The notes under the pieces were generated by a model. It worked only from the letters and a program-made list of their open reading frames with translations. It made no database searches and was not told the origin of the DNA. DNA of 64,000 nucleotides from Spirosoma agri (GTDB lineage Bacteria > Bacteroidota > Bacteroidia > Cytophagales > Spirosomataceae): positions 496,001-560,000 of the forward strand of contig NZ_JAAGNZ010000002.1 of assembly GCF_010747415.1 (NCBI RefSeq), given 5' to 3'. The first letter of the stretch is position 1, and the number at the start of each line of letters is the position of its first letter. Of this stretch, positions 35,225-44,801 are shown piece by piece. Position numbers and translations under genes: made by a program.

Positions 35225-36436
35225 ATGGGAATGTTACAAACTATGCGCTGGTTCGGGCCGAACGATCCGGTTTCATTGATGGCTATTCGGCAGGCAGGTT
35301 GTACGGGCGTCGTTACGGCACTGCACCAGATTCCGGTGGGGGAGGTGTGGTCCGTCGACGCAATCAATGAACGGATCAGCCTTGTTGAAGCGGCCAATGA
35401 CCGGTATTCGCCCCTGCATTGGGCCGTAGTGGAGAGCTTACCCGTCCACGAAGACATCAAAAAAGGTCGTGAGGGTCGAACGGCGTGTATCGAAAATTAT
35501 AAGCAGTCGTTGCGCAATCTGGCCGCCTGTGGCATTCGAACGGTCTGTTACAACTTTATGCCCGTGCTCGACTGGTCACGCACTAACCTCACCTACGAGA
35601 TGCCGGACGGCTCGCTGGCGTTGCGGTTCGTGTGGGCAGATTTCGCGCTGTTCGATCTGTGCATTCTGAAACGTCCGGGAGCCGAATCGGATTACGAGCC
35701 TGACGTGGCAGACGCTGCCCGGCAGAAATTTGCGCGCATGACGGCCGATGAGGTAGCCCAGCTGACAAACACTGTCTTGCTTGGCTTGCCCGGTTCGGAA
35801 GAAGCCTTCACGCTCGATACCTTTCAGGGGTTGCTGAACGAATACGCCGAAATCGATGAGCAGCGGTTACGGGAGCATCTGTATTACTTTATCCGGGAGG
35901 TGGCCCCCGTCGCCGACGAGGTGGGTATCAATCTGTGCATCCATCCCGACGATCCGCCGTATCCACTATTGGGTTTACCCCGCGTTGTCAGCACGGAGGC
36001 TGATTTGGCCCAGCTTATGGCGGCTTCCGATCTGGTTGCCAATGGGATTACGTTCTGTACCGGCTCGCTCGGTATCCGGCCCGATAATGACTTGCCGGGA
36101 ATGATTCGTCTGTTCGGGAATCGGATTCATTTCATCCATCTCCGAACGACAAAACGGGAAACCGATAACCCCAGTAATTTTTATGAAGCTGACCATCTGG
36201 CCGGTGACGTCGATATGTATGCGGTTGTGAAGGCCATTGTACAGGAACAGAATCGACGCACTCAGCAGGGTATTGGCGAACCGTCGATACCGATGCGCCC
36301 CGATCACGGCCACCAAATGCTCGACGATTTGACCAAGCGAACCTATCCGGGTTATTCGGCCATTGGCCGTCTGCGCGGGCTGGCTGAACTGCGGGGGCTT
36401 GAGCTTGGCATCAGCCGATCACTGGAAGATCGGTGA
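35225..36436 (+). CDS. uxuA: D-mannonate dehydratase
   Basis: ATG 35225 ([18 protein letters not shown]) is preferred over an in-frame TTG at 35192; ATG 35231 is also possible. The roughly 403-residue protein matches UxuA throughout, with '[12 protein letters not shown]', '[19 protein letters not shown]' near 237-255, '[18 protein letters not shown]', and '[13 protein letters not shown]'. These supply the metal-binding Cys, His and Asp residues. It dehydrates D-mannonate to 2-keto-3-deoxygluconate in glucuronate catabolism. No leader is present, so it is cytoplasmic. It is followed by the GH67 alpha-glucuronidase, which makes a direct pathway link. Confidence 0.95.
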   Translation: MGMLQTMRWFGPNDPVSLMAIRQAGCTGVVTALHQIPVGEVWSVDAINERISLVEAANDRYSPLHWAVVESLPVHEDIKKGREGRTACIENYKQSLRNLAACGIRTVCYNFMPVLDWSRTNLTYEMPDGSLALRFVWADFALFDLCILKRPGAESDYEPDVADAARQKFARMTADEVAQLTNTVLLGLPGSEEAFTLDTFQGLLNEYAEIDEQRLREHLYYFIREVAPVADEVGINLCIHPDDPPYPLLGLPRVVSTEADLAQLMAASDLVANGITFCTGSLGIRPDNDLPGMIRLFGNRIHFIHLRTTKRETDNPSNFYEADHLAGDVDMYAVVKAIVQEQNRRTQQGIGEPSIPMRPDHGHQMLDDLTKRTYPGYSAIGRLRGLAELRGLELGISRSLEDR

Positions 36437-36475
36437 GGGGAATTCGAGCAGTCCAACACTACCAATACATACTAC

Positions 36476-38644
36476 ATGATTTATAAAAAACTCAATAGCT
36501 TTTTTATCCTGTTGCTCCTGGTGACAACCGGTAGTTATGCCGGCCCGCCCGACGATGGCTATCGCCTTTGGTTGAAATACGATCTGATCAAGGATGTTAG
36601 CAAGCGGGAGACTTATGCCCGTTCGGTGCAGTTCATTGCGGTCAACGGGACGAGTCAGATGCTGAAATCGGCGGCTGACGAGTTGCAAACCGGACTACAG
36701 GGATTATTGGGTAAATCAATTCCGATCATTGCCAGTGCGGGTGCGCGAAAAGGCGGGATTATCCTGACCGCAGGGAATGGGCCAACCGTCGAGCAGCAGG
36801 CTCTAAACGCGGAGGGGTATCAGATCACGAACCGATCCGATAACATTATCATCAAAGGTAAAACCGATGCCGGGGTGCTTTATGGCGCGTTTGCCCTGCT
36901 TCGTCAGTTTCAGACATTACAGCCCGTCACGGCACTGTCGTTGACCAGCAATCCCAAAGTACGCTATCGGATGCTCAACCACTGGGACAATCCGAACGGT
37001 ACCATCGAACGGGGCTACGCGGGCGAAACGCTCTGGAAATGGTATGAACTTCCCGAGCGTATCGACCCACGCTACCGCGACTACGCCCGTGCCAATGCGT
37101 CGCTGGGAATCAACGGAACCGTTGTCAATAACGTCAATGCCAGTGCCCGGTTTCTGACGGGTGAATATTTAGCAAAAGTAGCCGCGCTGGCAACCGCATT
37201 CCGGCCCTACGGCGTTAAGGTGTATCTGTCGGTTTACTTTCCCGCTCCGAAAGTGATCGGTGGTCTCAAAACGGCTGATCCGCTTGATCCGGAAGTGCGT
37301 AGCTGGTGGGCCAATAAAGCGAAAGAAATATACGGGCTCATTCCCGATTTTGGCGGATTTCTGGTGAAAGCCAATTCAGAAGGCGAACCTGGTCCGCAGG
37401 ATTATGGCCGAACGCATGCCGATGGTGCCAATATGCTGGCGGCAGCACTCGCTCCGTACGATGGCGTGGTGATGTGGCGTGCCTTCGTGTACAAAGCCGC
37501 TGGCACGCCGGACCGTCCTAAAGCCGACCGATTCACAGCCGCTTATGAGGAGTTTGGCGATCTGGACGGCAAATTCGATAAGAAAGTAATTGTGCAGGTC
37601 AAGAACGGGCCGATCGATTTTCAGCCCCGCGAACCGTTTTCGCCCCTGTTTGGCAAAATGCCGAAAACGCCGTTATCGATCGAGTTTCAGCTTACGCAGG
37701 AATACCTGGGTTTCGCCACGCACCTGGTCTATGAAGCCCCGATTTTTAAAGAATGTCTGGACACGGATACCTATGCTAAAGGGGCATCATCGGGCGCAAA
37801 GTCAGCGAGTGGAACTACCGTTGCTAACGTCGTGGATGGAAGCTTGCACGGATATGCCCTAACCGCTATGGCGGGCGTTGCCAACACCGGGTCCGACCGC
37901 AACTGGACGGGTCACCCGATGGCGCAGGCCAACTGGTACGCGTTTGGGCGGCTGGCGTGGGATCATACGCTATCATCCGAAGCAATCGCGAATGAGTGGA
38001 TCAACATGACACTCACCAACGAACCCCAGGCCGTTAAACGCATTGCCGATTTGATGCTGAAGTCGCGGGAAATTTACGTCAATTACAATACGCCGTTAGG
38101 GCTTTCCCGTCCGTGGACGGGTGTTCACTTCGCACCCGAACCCTGGCAGAACAAAAGCTCCCGGCCCGACTGGACCGCTATTTACTACCACCGGGCCGAT
38201 TCGCTGGGACTGGGTTACGATCGAACATCGACGGGTAGCAATGCCCTGGCGCAGTACAACCCCGAGGTGCAGCAGCGCTGGAACAACCCCGAAACCTGCC
38301 CATTGCCTTATCTGCTCTGGTTCCACCATGTGCCCTGGACGAAAAAGCTGTCGACGGGCCGAACGTTGTGGGATGAACTTTGTACCCGTTTCTACACGGG
38401 TGCCAATTCTGTTCGCTGGATGCAGCAGCAATGGGCGCTGGTGAAGAATAATGTCGACCCCGGTACGTATGCCGATGTAGCCGCCCGTCTGGAAACGCAG
38501 CACAAGGAAGCCATCTGGTGGCGCGACGCCTGGGTTTTATACCTTCAGGAGTTTGCCCGCCAGCCGATACCCGCACCGTATAAAAAGCCGGATCGTACAC
38601 TCGACGAAGTCAAAGCTCTTGTCGATATTTACTTGCTTCGGTGA
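36476..38644 (+). CDS. aguA: GH67 alpha-glucuronidase
   Basis: A 722-residue protein with a signal peptide (MIYKKLNSFFILLLLVTTGSYAG), then the GH67 N-terminal domain ('DDGYRLWLKYDLI') and catalytic TIM barrel. 'RYRMLNHWDNPNGTIERGYAG' and 'DFGGFLVKANSEGEPGPQDYGR' (catalytic Glu near 302) are family hallmarks, as is the C-terminal 'LPYLLWFHHVPW'. GH67 releases (4-O-methyl-)glucuronic acid from the non-reducing end of aldouronic acids derived from xylan. It sits 39 bp after uxuA, and together they feed glucuronate into the mannonate route. Confidence 0.95.
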   Translation: MIYKKLNSFFILLLLVTTGSYAGPPDDGYRLWLKYDLIKDVSKRETYARSVQFIAVNGTSQMLKSAADELQTGLQGLLGKSIPIIASAGARKGGIILTAGNGPTVEQQALNAEGYQITNRSDNIIIKGKTDAGVLYGAFALLRQFQTLQPVTALSLTSNPKVRYRMLNHWDNPNGTIERGYAGETLWKWYELPERIDPRYRDYARANASLGINGTVVNNVNASARFLTGEYLAKVAALATAFRPYGVKVYLSVYFPAPKVIGGLKTADPLDPEVRSWWANKAKEIYGLIPDFGGFLVKANSEGEPGPQDYGRTHADGANMLAAALAPYDGVVMWRAFVYKAAGTPDRPKADRFTAAYEEFGDLDGKFDKKVIVQVKNGPIDFQPREPFSPLFGKMPKTPLSIEFQLTQEYLGFATHLVYEAPIFKECLDTDTYAKGASSGAKSASGTTVANVVDGSLHGYALTAMAGVANTGSDRNWTGHPMAQANWYAFGRLAWDHTLSSEAIANEWINMTLTNEPQAVKRIADLMLKSREIYVNYNTPLGLSRPWTGVHFAPEPWQNKSSRPDWTAIYYHRADSLGLGYDRTSTGSNALAQYNPEVQQRWNNPETCPLPYLLWFHHVPWTKKLSTGRTLWDELCTRFYTGANSVRWMQQQWALVKNNVDPGTYADVAARLETQHKEAIWWRDAWVLYLQEFARQPIPAPYKKPDRTLDEVKALVDIYLLR

Positions 38645-38769
38645 CGCTTGTAACGCGGGTGGGAATCTGCACCAGTGCATCAAAAATCATGGGTTTTCTA
38701 CCCGCACTACGCAGGAAAACAGATAGATGTAATGCAGAAATAGCTTTTAAGTCCTAACCCCTTAAGACT

Positions 38770-40188
38770 ATGAAAAACGACGAAGTAGTGGATGCGTCAA
38801 GACGCAGTTTTCTAAAGACAACCGCCAAAGGAGCGTTCGCTACAACGGTCATGGGCGGTTTCCCGACAATTGTACCTGCGTCGGTGTTCGGGAAAAATGC
38901 TCCCAGTAACCGAATCAATGTTGCCGCCATTGGTACGGGCCGGATCTCGCGCGGACACGATATGCCCGGCGTTTGGCAGTACGATAACGCCCTGATCATG
39001 GCCGTCTGCGATCTGGATAGCAATCGGGCCGAGGATGCGAAAAAGCTGGTTAATGAGTACTACACCAAGAAAAACGGCAAAGACTACGATGGTGTTCGGG
39101 TCTATACCGACTACCGTGAACTGCTGAATAACAAAGACATTGACGCGGTCATCGTCAGTACGCCCGATCACTGGCACGCACCCATTGTGGTCGACGCCGT
39201 CCGGGCCAAAAAGGACGTGTACATGCAGAAACCGGCTTCGCTGACCATTGCCGAAGGGCGCATGATGGCCGACGCCGTTAATCAGTCGAAGCAGATTGTA
39301 CAGGTGGGCAGTCAGCAGCGATCATCAGAGCAGTTTCGGTATGCTGCCGAACTGGTCCGGAATGGGCGTATCGGGCAGTTGAAAACGGTGTACGTGGGTC
39401 TTCCCGGCGATCCGGCAGGGGATGAAGAACCGCAGATGCCTATCCCGAAAAACCTGAACTACGACATGTGGCTGGGCACAACGCCCGACGTGTACTACAC
39501 CGAAAAGCGGGTACATCCACAGAGTGGCTACGACCGACCCGGCTGGCTGCGTTGCGAACAGTTTGGCGCGGGCATGATCACCGGCTGGGGTTCGCACCAC
39601 ATCGACTGCTCGCACTGGGCCATGAACACCGAGCATACGGGCCCAATCGAAATCTGGGGACATGCCGATTTTCCGAAAAAAGGGCTGTGGGATGTACATG
39701 GCATCTTCCGGACGGAAGCTCGCTACGAAAACGGCGTACACATGATTGTTAGTAACGAGATTCCGAATGGTATTCGGTTCGAAGGAACGGAGGGCTGGAT
39801 TTTCGTGTCGCGTGGCGATGCAGCCGTAACGGCCAGCGATCCCGTTGCCAAGCAGAATGCCGCTAAAAAACTCGACGCCAGTGATCCTAAACTGCTTACC
39901 TCCGTCATCGGGCCGAATGAAGTTCATCTGACGGTCAGTAAAGAACACCATGGCAACTGGCTCGAAAGTGTCGTCAGTCGCAAGCAGCCTATCGCGCCCG
40001 CTGAGGTTGGGCATCGGTCCTGTTCGGCTTGTCTGCTTCATCATGCAGCCATGAAACTGGACCGTAAACTCTATTGGGACCCGAAGAAAGAACAGTTCAA
40101 AAACGACCCGGAAGCCAACAAACTGCTCTCCCGTCCGCAACGGTCAGCCTATGCCATCAAAACCGTAGCATCCATAAAGGGGCGATAA
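38770..40188 (+). CDS. Tat-exported Gfo/Idh/MocA-family oxidoreductase (1)
   Basis: A 472-residue protein. 'ASRRSFLKTTAKGAFATTV' is a near-perfect twin-arginine leader (SRRxFLK). The Rossmann part begins 'NRINVAAIGTGRISRGHDMPG', and 'VIVSTPDHWHAPIVVDAVRAKKDVYMQKPASLTIAEGR' carries the family's E/QKP motif, here QKP. The C-terminal domain contains 'GWGSHHIDCSHWAMNTEHTGPIEI'. Relatives oxidise or reduce sugars with a tightly bound NAD(P), which explains Tat export in folded form. The specific reaction is unknown. The gene lies 125 bp after the GH67 gene. Confidence 0.9.
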   Translation: MKNDEVVDASRRSFLKTTAKGAFATTVMGGFPTIVPASVFGKNAPSNRINVAAIGTGRISRGHDMPGVWQYDNALIMAVCDLDSNRAEDAKKLVNEYYTKKNGKDYDGVRVYTDYRELLNNKDIDAVIVSTPDHWHAPIVVDAVRAKKDVYMQKPASLTIAEGRMMADAVNQSKQIVQVGSQQRSSEQFRYAAELVRNGRIGQLKTVYVGLPGDPAGDEEPQMPIPKNLNYDMWLGTTPDVYYTEKRVHPQSGYDRPGWLRCEQFGAGMITGWGSHHIDCSHWAMNTEHTGPIEIWGHADFPKKGLWDVHGIFRTEARYENGVHMIVSNEIPNGIRFEGTEGWIFVSRGDAAVTASDPVAKQNAAKKLDASDPKLLTSVIGPNEVHLTVSKEHHGNWLESVVSRKQPIAPAEVGHRSCSACLLHHAAMKLDRKLYWDPKKEQFKNDPEANKLLSRPQRSAYAIKTVASIKGR

Positions 40189-40280
40189 AAACTGTTGACG
40201 ATCAGCGTCCGCAAAGCGCAACCGTTTTAAAGGAGCTTATTCATACGTGCTCCGGAGACCATTAACCTACCTATTGAAGA

Positions 40281-41669
40281 ATGAAGCTATTACCCACCGT
40301 TGGGAGTCTGTTTCTGGCTGCCTTGTTAGCCGCCTGTCAATCGTCGGAAAAAAAAGCCGGACAGGATTCGGCAGACAGTATGATTCGCCTGATCACCTTA
40401 GACCCCGGCCATTTTCACGCGGCTCTGGTGCAGAAAACGATGTACGATGGTGTCGATTCGGTCGTGCACGTATACGCACCAGACGGACCTGATTTACAAT
40501 TACATCTGGACAAAATTCAGGGCTATAATACGCGGCCTGATGACCCAACCCACTGGAAGGAAGCGGTGTACAAAGGCGCGGATTTTCTGGATAAGATGCT
40601 GACCGATAAAGCGGGAAATGTTGTGGTCATGGCCGGGAACAATCGCCTGAAAACGGACTATATTCAGAAAACCATCGGGGCCGGATTCAACGTGCTGGCT
40701 GATAAGCCGATGGTGATCAGCTCGGCGAATTTCGGGCAATTGCAGGACGCGTTCAAAACGGCGGAGAAGAACAACGTGCTGCTCTACGATATCATGACCG
40801 AGCGGTACGAAATTTCGACCATGCTCCAGCGCGCGTTTTCGAGACAGGCCGACGTGTTCGGTACGCTGGAAAAAGGAACGCCGACCAAGCCCGCCGTTAC
40901 CAAAGAGAGCGTTCACCACTTCTACAAAAACGTGTCGGGCAGCATATTGACGCGGCCGTCGTGGTTTATGGATGTGGCCCAGCAGGGCGAAGGCATCGTG
41001 GATGTTACGACCCATTTGGTCGATCTGGTGCAGTGGGAATGCTTTCCGGAGCAAACGATCGATTATCAGAAAGACATTCAGTTGACATCCGCCCGGCGGT
41101 GGACAACCGACATGAGCCTGAGTCAGTTCAAGGCCATTACGAAGCAGAACGCATTTCCGGATTACCTCAAAAAAGACGTGGTGAAGGACAGCATCCTGCG
41201 CGTGTACAGCAATGGCGAAATCAATTACCAACTGCGGGGAGTACACGCTAAGGTGTCGGTTACGTGGGCTTATAAGGCACCGGAAGGCGCGGGTGATACG
41301 CATTATTCGATCATGCGCGGTACAAAAGCTAATCTGATTATTCGCCAAGGGGCTGAACAGATGTATAAACCGACCTTATACATTGAAGCCGTAGCGGGCA
41401 ATAAAACACTGGAATCCTCGCTAAAAACGGCCTTGCCCGCCATTCAAAACGAATTTCCGGGTGTGGAGATCAAGAAGATAGCAAAAGGGTGGGAAGTGAT
41501 TATTCCTGAAAAATACAAAGAAGGTCACGAAGCGCACTTTGGCCGGGTAACGCAAAAATACCTGCAATACCTGAAAGAAGGTAAAATGCCAGGCTGGGAA
41601 GTGCCGAACATGATTGCCAAATACTACACAACGACGCAGGCGCTCGACCTGGCGAAGAAATCAAAATGA
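40281..41669 (+). CDS. Lipoprotein Gfo/Idh/MocA-like protein with oxidoreductase C-terminal domain (2)
   Basis: A 462-residue protein with a lipoprotein signal 'FLAALLAACQSSEKK' (Cys19). The NAD-binding part is degenerate at its start but has 'VVVMAGNNRLKTDYIQKTI' and 'FNVLADKPMVIS' (DKP in place of EKP). 'GEGIVDVTTHLVDLVQWECFPEQ' and the end 'FGRVTQKYLQYLKEGKMPGWEVPNMIAKYYTT' match the putative-oxidoreductase C-terminal family found in Bacteroidota sugar loci. It is anchored in the inner or outer membrane. The reaction is unknown. Confidence 0.82.
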   Translation: MKLLPTVGSLFLAALLAACQSSEKKAGQDSADSMIRLITLDPGHFHAALVQKTMYDGVDSVVHVYAPDGPDLQLHLDKIQGYNTRPDDPTHWKEAVYKGADFLDKMLTDKAGNVVVMAGNNRLKTDYIQKTIGAGFNVLADKPMVISSANFGQLQDAFKTAEKNNVLLYDIMTERYEISTMLQRAFSRQADVFGTLEKGTPTKPAVTKESVHHFYKNVSGSILTRPSWFMDVAQQGEGIVDVTTHLVDLVQWECFPEQTIDYQKDIQLTSARRWTTDMSLSQFKAITKQNAFPDYLKKDVVKDSILRVYSNGEINYQLRGVHAKVSVTWAYKAPEGAGDTHYSIMRGTKANLIIRQGAEQMYKPTLYIEAVAGNKTLESSLKTALPAIQNEFPGVEIKKIAKGWEVIIPEKYKEGHEAHFGRVTQKYLQYLKEGKMPGWEVPNMIAKYYTTTQALDLAKKSK

Positions 41670-41674
41670 AGAAC

Positions 41675-41743
41675 GTGAGCTGGGCGGCCACGTCTGGGTA
41701 CAATAACGCATTGACACGAACCGGACGTGGCTGTCCAAACTAC
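41675..41743. repeat. Dispersed imperfect hairpin, GGACAGCCACGTCCGG family, copy 2
   Basis: Arms 41675-41697 and 41721-41743. The right arm, read in reverse, is identical at 22 of 23 positions to the left arm of copy 1 (18374-18396); the left arm is more diverged. It lies directly after the stop of the lipoprotein oxidoreductase gene. Confidence 0.65.
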
Positions 41744-41756
41744 ACCTACAACTCTT

Positions 41757-42926
41757 ATGCACAATCCACAGGATAATCGGCGCAAGTTTCTTCGGGATTC
41801 AGTCGCTACGGCGGCTGGGCTGGTCATGCTACCCGGCGAAACGTTCACCATGCCCAATCGGCTGATCACCGAAAACGAACCGGCTGATTCGGCTGCGCCC
41901 AAAGCGTCCCGCATCAAGTTCGCGGTCATTGGCATGAACCACGGCCACATTTACAGCCAGGTAGAAGCGACCGTTCGGGGCGGTGGTGAACTGGTTTCGT
42001 TTTACTCGAAAGAGCCCGATCTGGCGGCTGCCTTTGCCAAGCGTTACCCACAGGCAAAGCAGGCCAAAAGTGAACAGGAGATTCTGGATGATAAAGCCAT
42101 TCAACTGGTATTGAGTTCGATCATTCCCGACGAACGGGCACCATTGGGCGTTCGGGTTATGAAGGCCGGGAAAGATTACATGTCCGACAAACCCGGCATC
42201 ACCACCCTTGACCAACTGGCCGAAGTGCGTCGTGTGCAGAAAGCGACGAAGCGCATTTATTCGATCATGTACAGCGAACGGTTCGAGAACAGAGCGACGG
42301 TCAAGGCGGGTGATCTGGTTAAGGCGGGGGCTATCGGGAAGGTGATTCAGACCATTGGGCTGGGACCGCACCGCATGACACCCCAATCTCGTCCGGAATG
42401 GTTCTTTGATCGCAAACGGTTTGGCGGGATCATCTGCGATATTGGTTCGCACCAGTTCGATCAATTTCTGTACTTCACGGGTTCGACGAAAGCGGATATC
42501 GTCGCTTCGCAGATCGGGAACACGAACCACCCGCAGTATCCGAACTTCGAAGATTTTGGTGATGTCATGCTACGGGGTGATGGGGGCGTGGGCTACATCC
42601 GCGTTGACTGGTTCTCGCCCGACGGCCTGAAATCGTGGGGTGATGGCCGCCTGACCATATTGGGAACCGACGGGTTTATCGAAATCCGGAAGAACATCGA
42701 CCCCGGCGGGCGTGATGGGGGTAATCACCTGTTCCTGACCGACAAAAAAGAAACGCGCTACTTCGATTGCAGCAAAGAAGCGCTGCCCTACGGCGAACAG
42801 CTGGTCGACGATATTCTGAATCGTACGGAAACCGCTATGACCCAGGAGCATTGTTTTCTGGCTACCGAGCTGGCACTCAAAGCCCAGAAACAGGCTCAGA
42901 TGATTCATTTAACGAGTAAACGTTAA
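41757..42926 (+). CDS. Tat-exported Gfo/Idh/MocA-family oxidoreductase (3)
   Basis: ATG 41757 is chosen because the in-frame extension to 41727 is made of the dispersed hairpin. The 389-residue protein begins 'DNRRKFLRDSVATAAGLVML', a twin-arginine-type leader. The NAD-binding domain follows ('IKFAVIGMNHGHIYSQVEA', 'GKDYMSDKPGITTLDQLAEV' with DKP), and the C-terminal domain has 'FGGIICDIGSHQFDQFLYFTGS'. It is a different subgroup from the other two. The substrate is unknown but presumably a sugar or keto-sugar of this locus. ThuA follows 33 bp later. Confidence 0.88.
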   Translation: MHNPQDNRRKFLRDSVATAAGLVMLPGETFTMPNRLITENEPADSAAPKASRIKFAVIGMNHGHIYSQVEATVRGGGELVSFYSKEPDLAAAFAKRYPQAKQAKSEQEILDDKAIQLVLSSIIPDERAPLGVRVMKAGKDYMSDKPGITTLDQLAEVRRVQKATKRIYSIMYSERFENRATVKAGDLVKAGAIGKVIQTIGLGPHRMTPQSRPEWFFDRKRFGGIICDIGSHQFDQFLYFTGSTKADIVASQIGNTNHPQYPNFEDFGDVMLRGDGGVGYIRVDWFSPDGLKSWGDGRLTILGTDGFIEIRKNIDPGGRDGGNHLFLTDKKETRYFDCSKEALPYGEQLVDDILNRTETAMTQEHCFLATELALKAQKQAQMIHLTSKR

Positions 42927-42959
42927 ATCATCCTACACCGAAGCCCGTTCGAAACAGCC

Positions 42960-43790
42960 ATGAATCGCTATAGCCTACTTCTATTTTTTATCCTGATCAG
43001 CGTACGTGCCAGCTGGGCGATGGACGACAAGGTGAACTGGAAAAAAGTCAGGGTGCTGGTCTATATGAAAAATGGGAAAGGCTACGTCCACGACAATATT
43101 CCGAATGCGGTTTTGTGCATTCAGAAACTCGGACAGCAGCATGGCTTCACGGTCGATGTGTCGGATCAGCCGGGCGTTTTTACCGAAAATAATCTGGCAC
43201 AATACACCGCGCTGATCTTTCCGAGTACCAACAACGATGTGTTCGATACCGACGCGCAGCGGCTGGCTTTCCGACGCTACATCGAAGCGGGTGGTGGCTT
43301 TGTCGGCATCCATTCCGTGATGGGAACGGAGCGAAACTGGACTTGGTTTAAGCGGATGCTCGGTGGCACGTTTGCCTGGCATCCCCGTTTTCAGAAACTC
43401 CGGTTGACCGTTATCGACACAAAACATCCATCCATGCAGGGACTACCTAAAACGTGGGAAAAGGAAGACGAGTGCTACTTTGCGAAGGACATGTCGCCCG
43501 GCCCGACAGTTGTGATGGTGTACGACCTGACCGCACTGGATCAGACCGAAAAAGAGAAGATAAAAACGTTCGGTGGCTCATACACCGAGGTATACCCAGC
43601 GGCCTGGTTCTATCATTTCGATGGAGGACATACGTGGTGTACGGCCCTCGGTCACGACAAAAAAGATTACGAAGACCCCACGTTTACCCAACACATTTTT
43701 CAGGGATTGCGCTTCGTGGCCAGTCAGGTGAAAAAAGTCGATTTCAGCAGAGCCTATGCCGATTCGAGGGATACACCGATTCGGTATTAG
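42960..43790 (+). CDS. Secreted ThuA-domain protein
   Basis: A 276-residue protein with a signal peptide (MNRYSLLLFFILISVRASWA) and a ThuA-like glutamine-amidotransferase-type fold: 'VRVLVYMKNGKGYVHDNIPNAV', 'YTALIFPSTNNDVFDTDAQRLAF', 'YIEAGGGFVGIHSVMG', and 'YPAAWFYHFDGGHTWCTALGH'. ThuA was named from rhizobial trehalose/sucrose utilisation, where it acts with the ThuB dehydrogenase on 3-keto sugars. Adjacent Gfo/Idh/MocA genes fit such keto-sugar chemistry, though this remains inference. Confidence 0.9.
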   Translation: MNRYSLLLFFILISVRASWAMDDKVNWKKVRVLVYMKNGKGYVHDNIPNAVLCIQKLGQQHGFTVDVSDQPGVFTENNLAQYTALIFPSTNNDVFDTDAQRLAFRRYIEAGGGFVGIHSVMGTERNWTWFKRMLGGTFAWHPRFQKLRLTVIDTKHPSMQGLPKTWEKEDECYFAKDMSPGPTVVMVYDLTALDQTEKEKIKTFGGSYTEVYPAAWFYHFDGGHTWCTALGHDKKDYEDPTFTQHIFQGLRFVASQVKKVDFSRAYADSRDTPIRY

Positions 43791-43861
43791 AACACGGTTG
43801 TATAGCAACCATATCATTACAAGTAACTTACATCGGTGCTAAGCCATTATTAACGAATAGA

Positions 43862-44638
43862 ATGGAACAACGAACTACCTATCAGACCGTTTTCTCGCTC
43901 GACGGAAAACTGGCCCTCATTACCGGTGGCGGTAGCGGCATTGGCTTCGATATTGCCCGCTGCATGGTCGAGGCCGGTGGTCGGGTGGTGATCACGGGCC
44001 GTCGGGAACAGCCGTTGCAGGACGCTGTGGCAACGCTGGGCGAAAACGCGCATTACGTTGTCAATGACGTGACAGCCCGCGAGTCGCTGGACGGTCTGGT
44101 CGAAGAAATTGAAACGACGCATGGACCCATCGATATTCTGGTCAACAATGCGGGTGTCAATATGAAAAAGCCGGCTTTGGAGGTTACTGACGAAGATTTC
44201 GACCGGATCGTTCACACGAATCTAAACTCCGTTTTCAGCTTGACCCGTGCCTGCGCTCAGCGGATGATGGCTCGCAAACGTGGCTCGATCATCATGATTT
44301 CGTCGATGGCGGCCTATTACGGGATCGACCGGGTGGTGGCGTATGCGGCTTCTAAATCGGCGGTAGAAGGCATGGTCAAGGTACTGGCGTCGGAATTTTC
44401 GGGCAATGGGGTGCGTGTCAATTCGATTGCGCCGGGCTTCATTGAAACGGCGATGAGCAAAACGGCGATGGGGGGCGATCCGGACCGGTTTGCCCGTGCC
44501 ATGCGCCGAACCCCGATGGGTTATTTTGGCAAGCCTGACGACATTGGGTGGGCCGCCGTTTTTCTGGCCTCGGAGGCTGCCAAGTACATCACAGGCGTGT
44601 CGTTGCCGGTAGATGGTGGCAACTCGATTGGCTTTTAG
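43862..44638 (+). CDS. SDR-family oxidoreductase (candidate fructuronate/gluconate-type reductase)
   Basis: ATG 43862 gives a 258-residue protein. Open frame extends upstream to 43454 but overlaps thuA and is not protein-like. Classical SDR features are 'ALITGGGSGIGFDIARCMV' (TGxxxGIG at 21-28), 'NNAG' (95-98), 'ISS' (146-148), 'YAASK' (161-165), and the end 'YITGVSLPVDGGNSIGF'. There is no leader, so it is cytoplasmic. In a uxuA-containing locus an SDR could reduce fructuronate to mannonate (the UxuB step) or act as a gluconate 5-dehydrogenase. The sequence alone does not decide. Confidence 0.93.
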   Translation: MEQRTTYQTVFSLDGKLALITGGGSGIGFDIARCMVEAGGRVVITGRREQPLQDAVATLGENAHYVVNDVTARESLDGLVEEIETTHGPIDILVNNAGVNMKKPALEVTDEDFDRIVHTNLNSVFSLTRACAQRMMARKRGSIIMISSMAAYYGIDRVVAYAASKSAVEGMVKVLASEFSGNGVRVNSIAPGFIETAMSKTAMGGDPDRFARAMRRTPMGYFGKPDDIGWAAVFLASEAAKYITGVSLPVDGGNSIGF

Positions 44639-44801
44639 GGGAACCTGTCATCGAAGAAGCGTAACTCGATAGAAGTCCATCTATTAACAAGTAGGCCGTA
44701 TTGCCGAAAGCAGCGAAGTCGTACCAAAAGCAGTTGCAAATGAGTGGATTAATGCCATTGATGCGAATTAGTAATACCCCGTACTACTCAGACATTATCG
44801 T

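Noticed and set aside
43454..43861. Long N-terminal extension of the SDR gene overlapping thuA
   Set aside because: The extension is out-of-frame thuA sequence with basic, Cys/Trp-rich random character; the SDR fold starts properly at ATG 43862.
44700..44775. Short stretch reading AVANEWINAIDAN before a stop, similar to AIANEWIN inside the GH67 protein
   Set aside because: Only about eight residues match and no flanking similarity was found; it could be a relic of a duplicated gene but the evidence is too thin.
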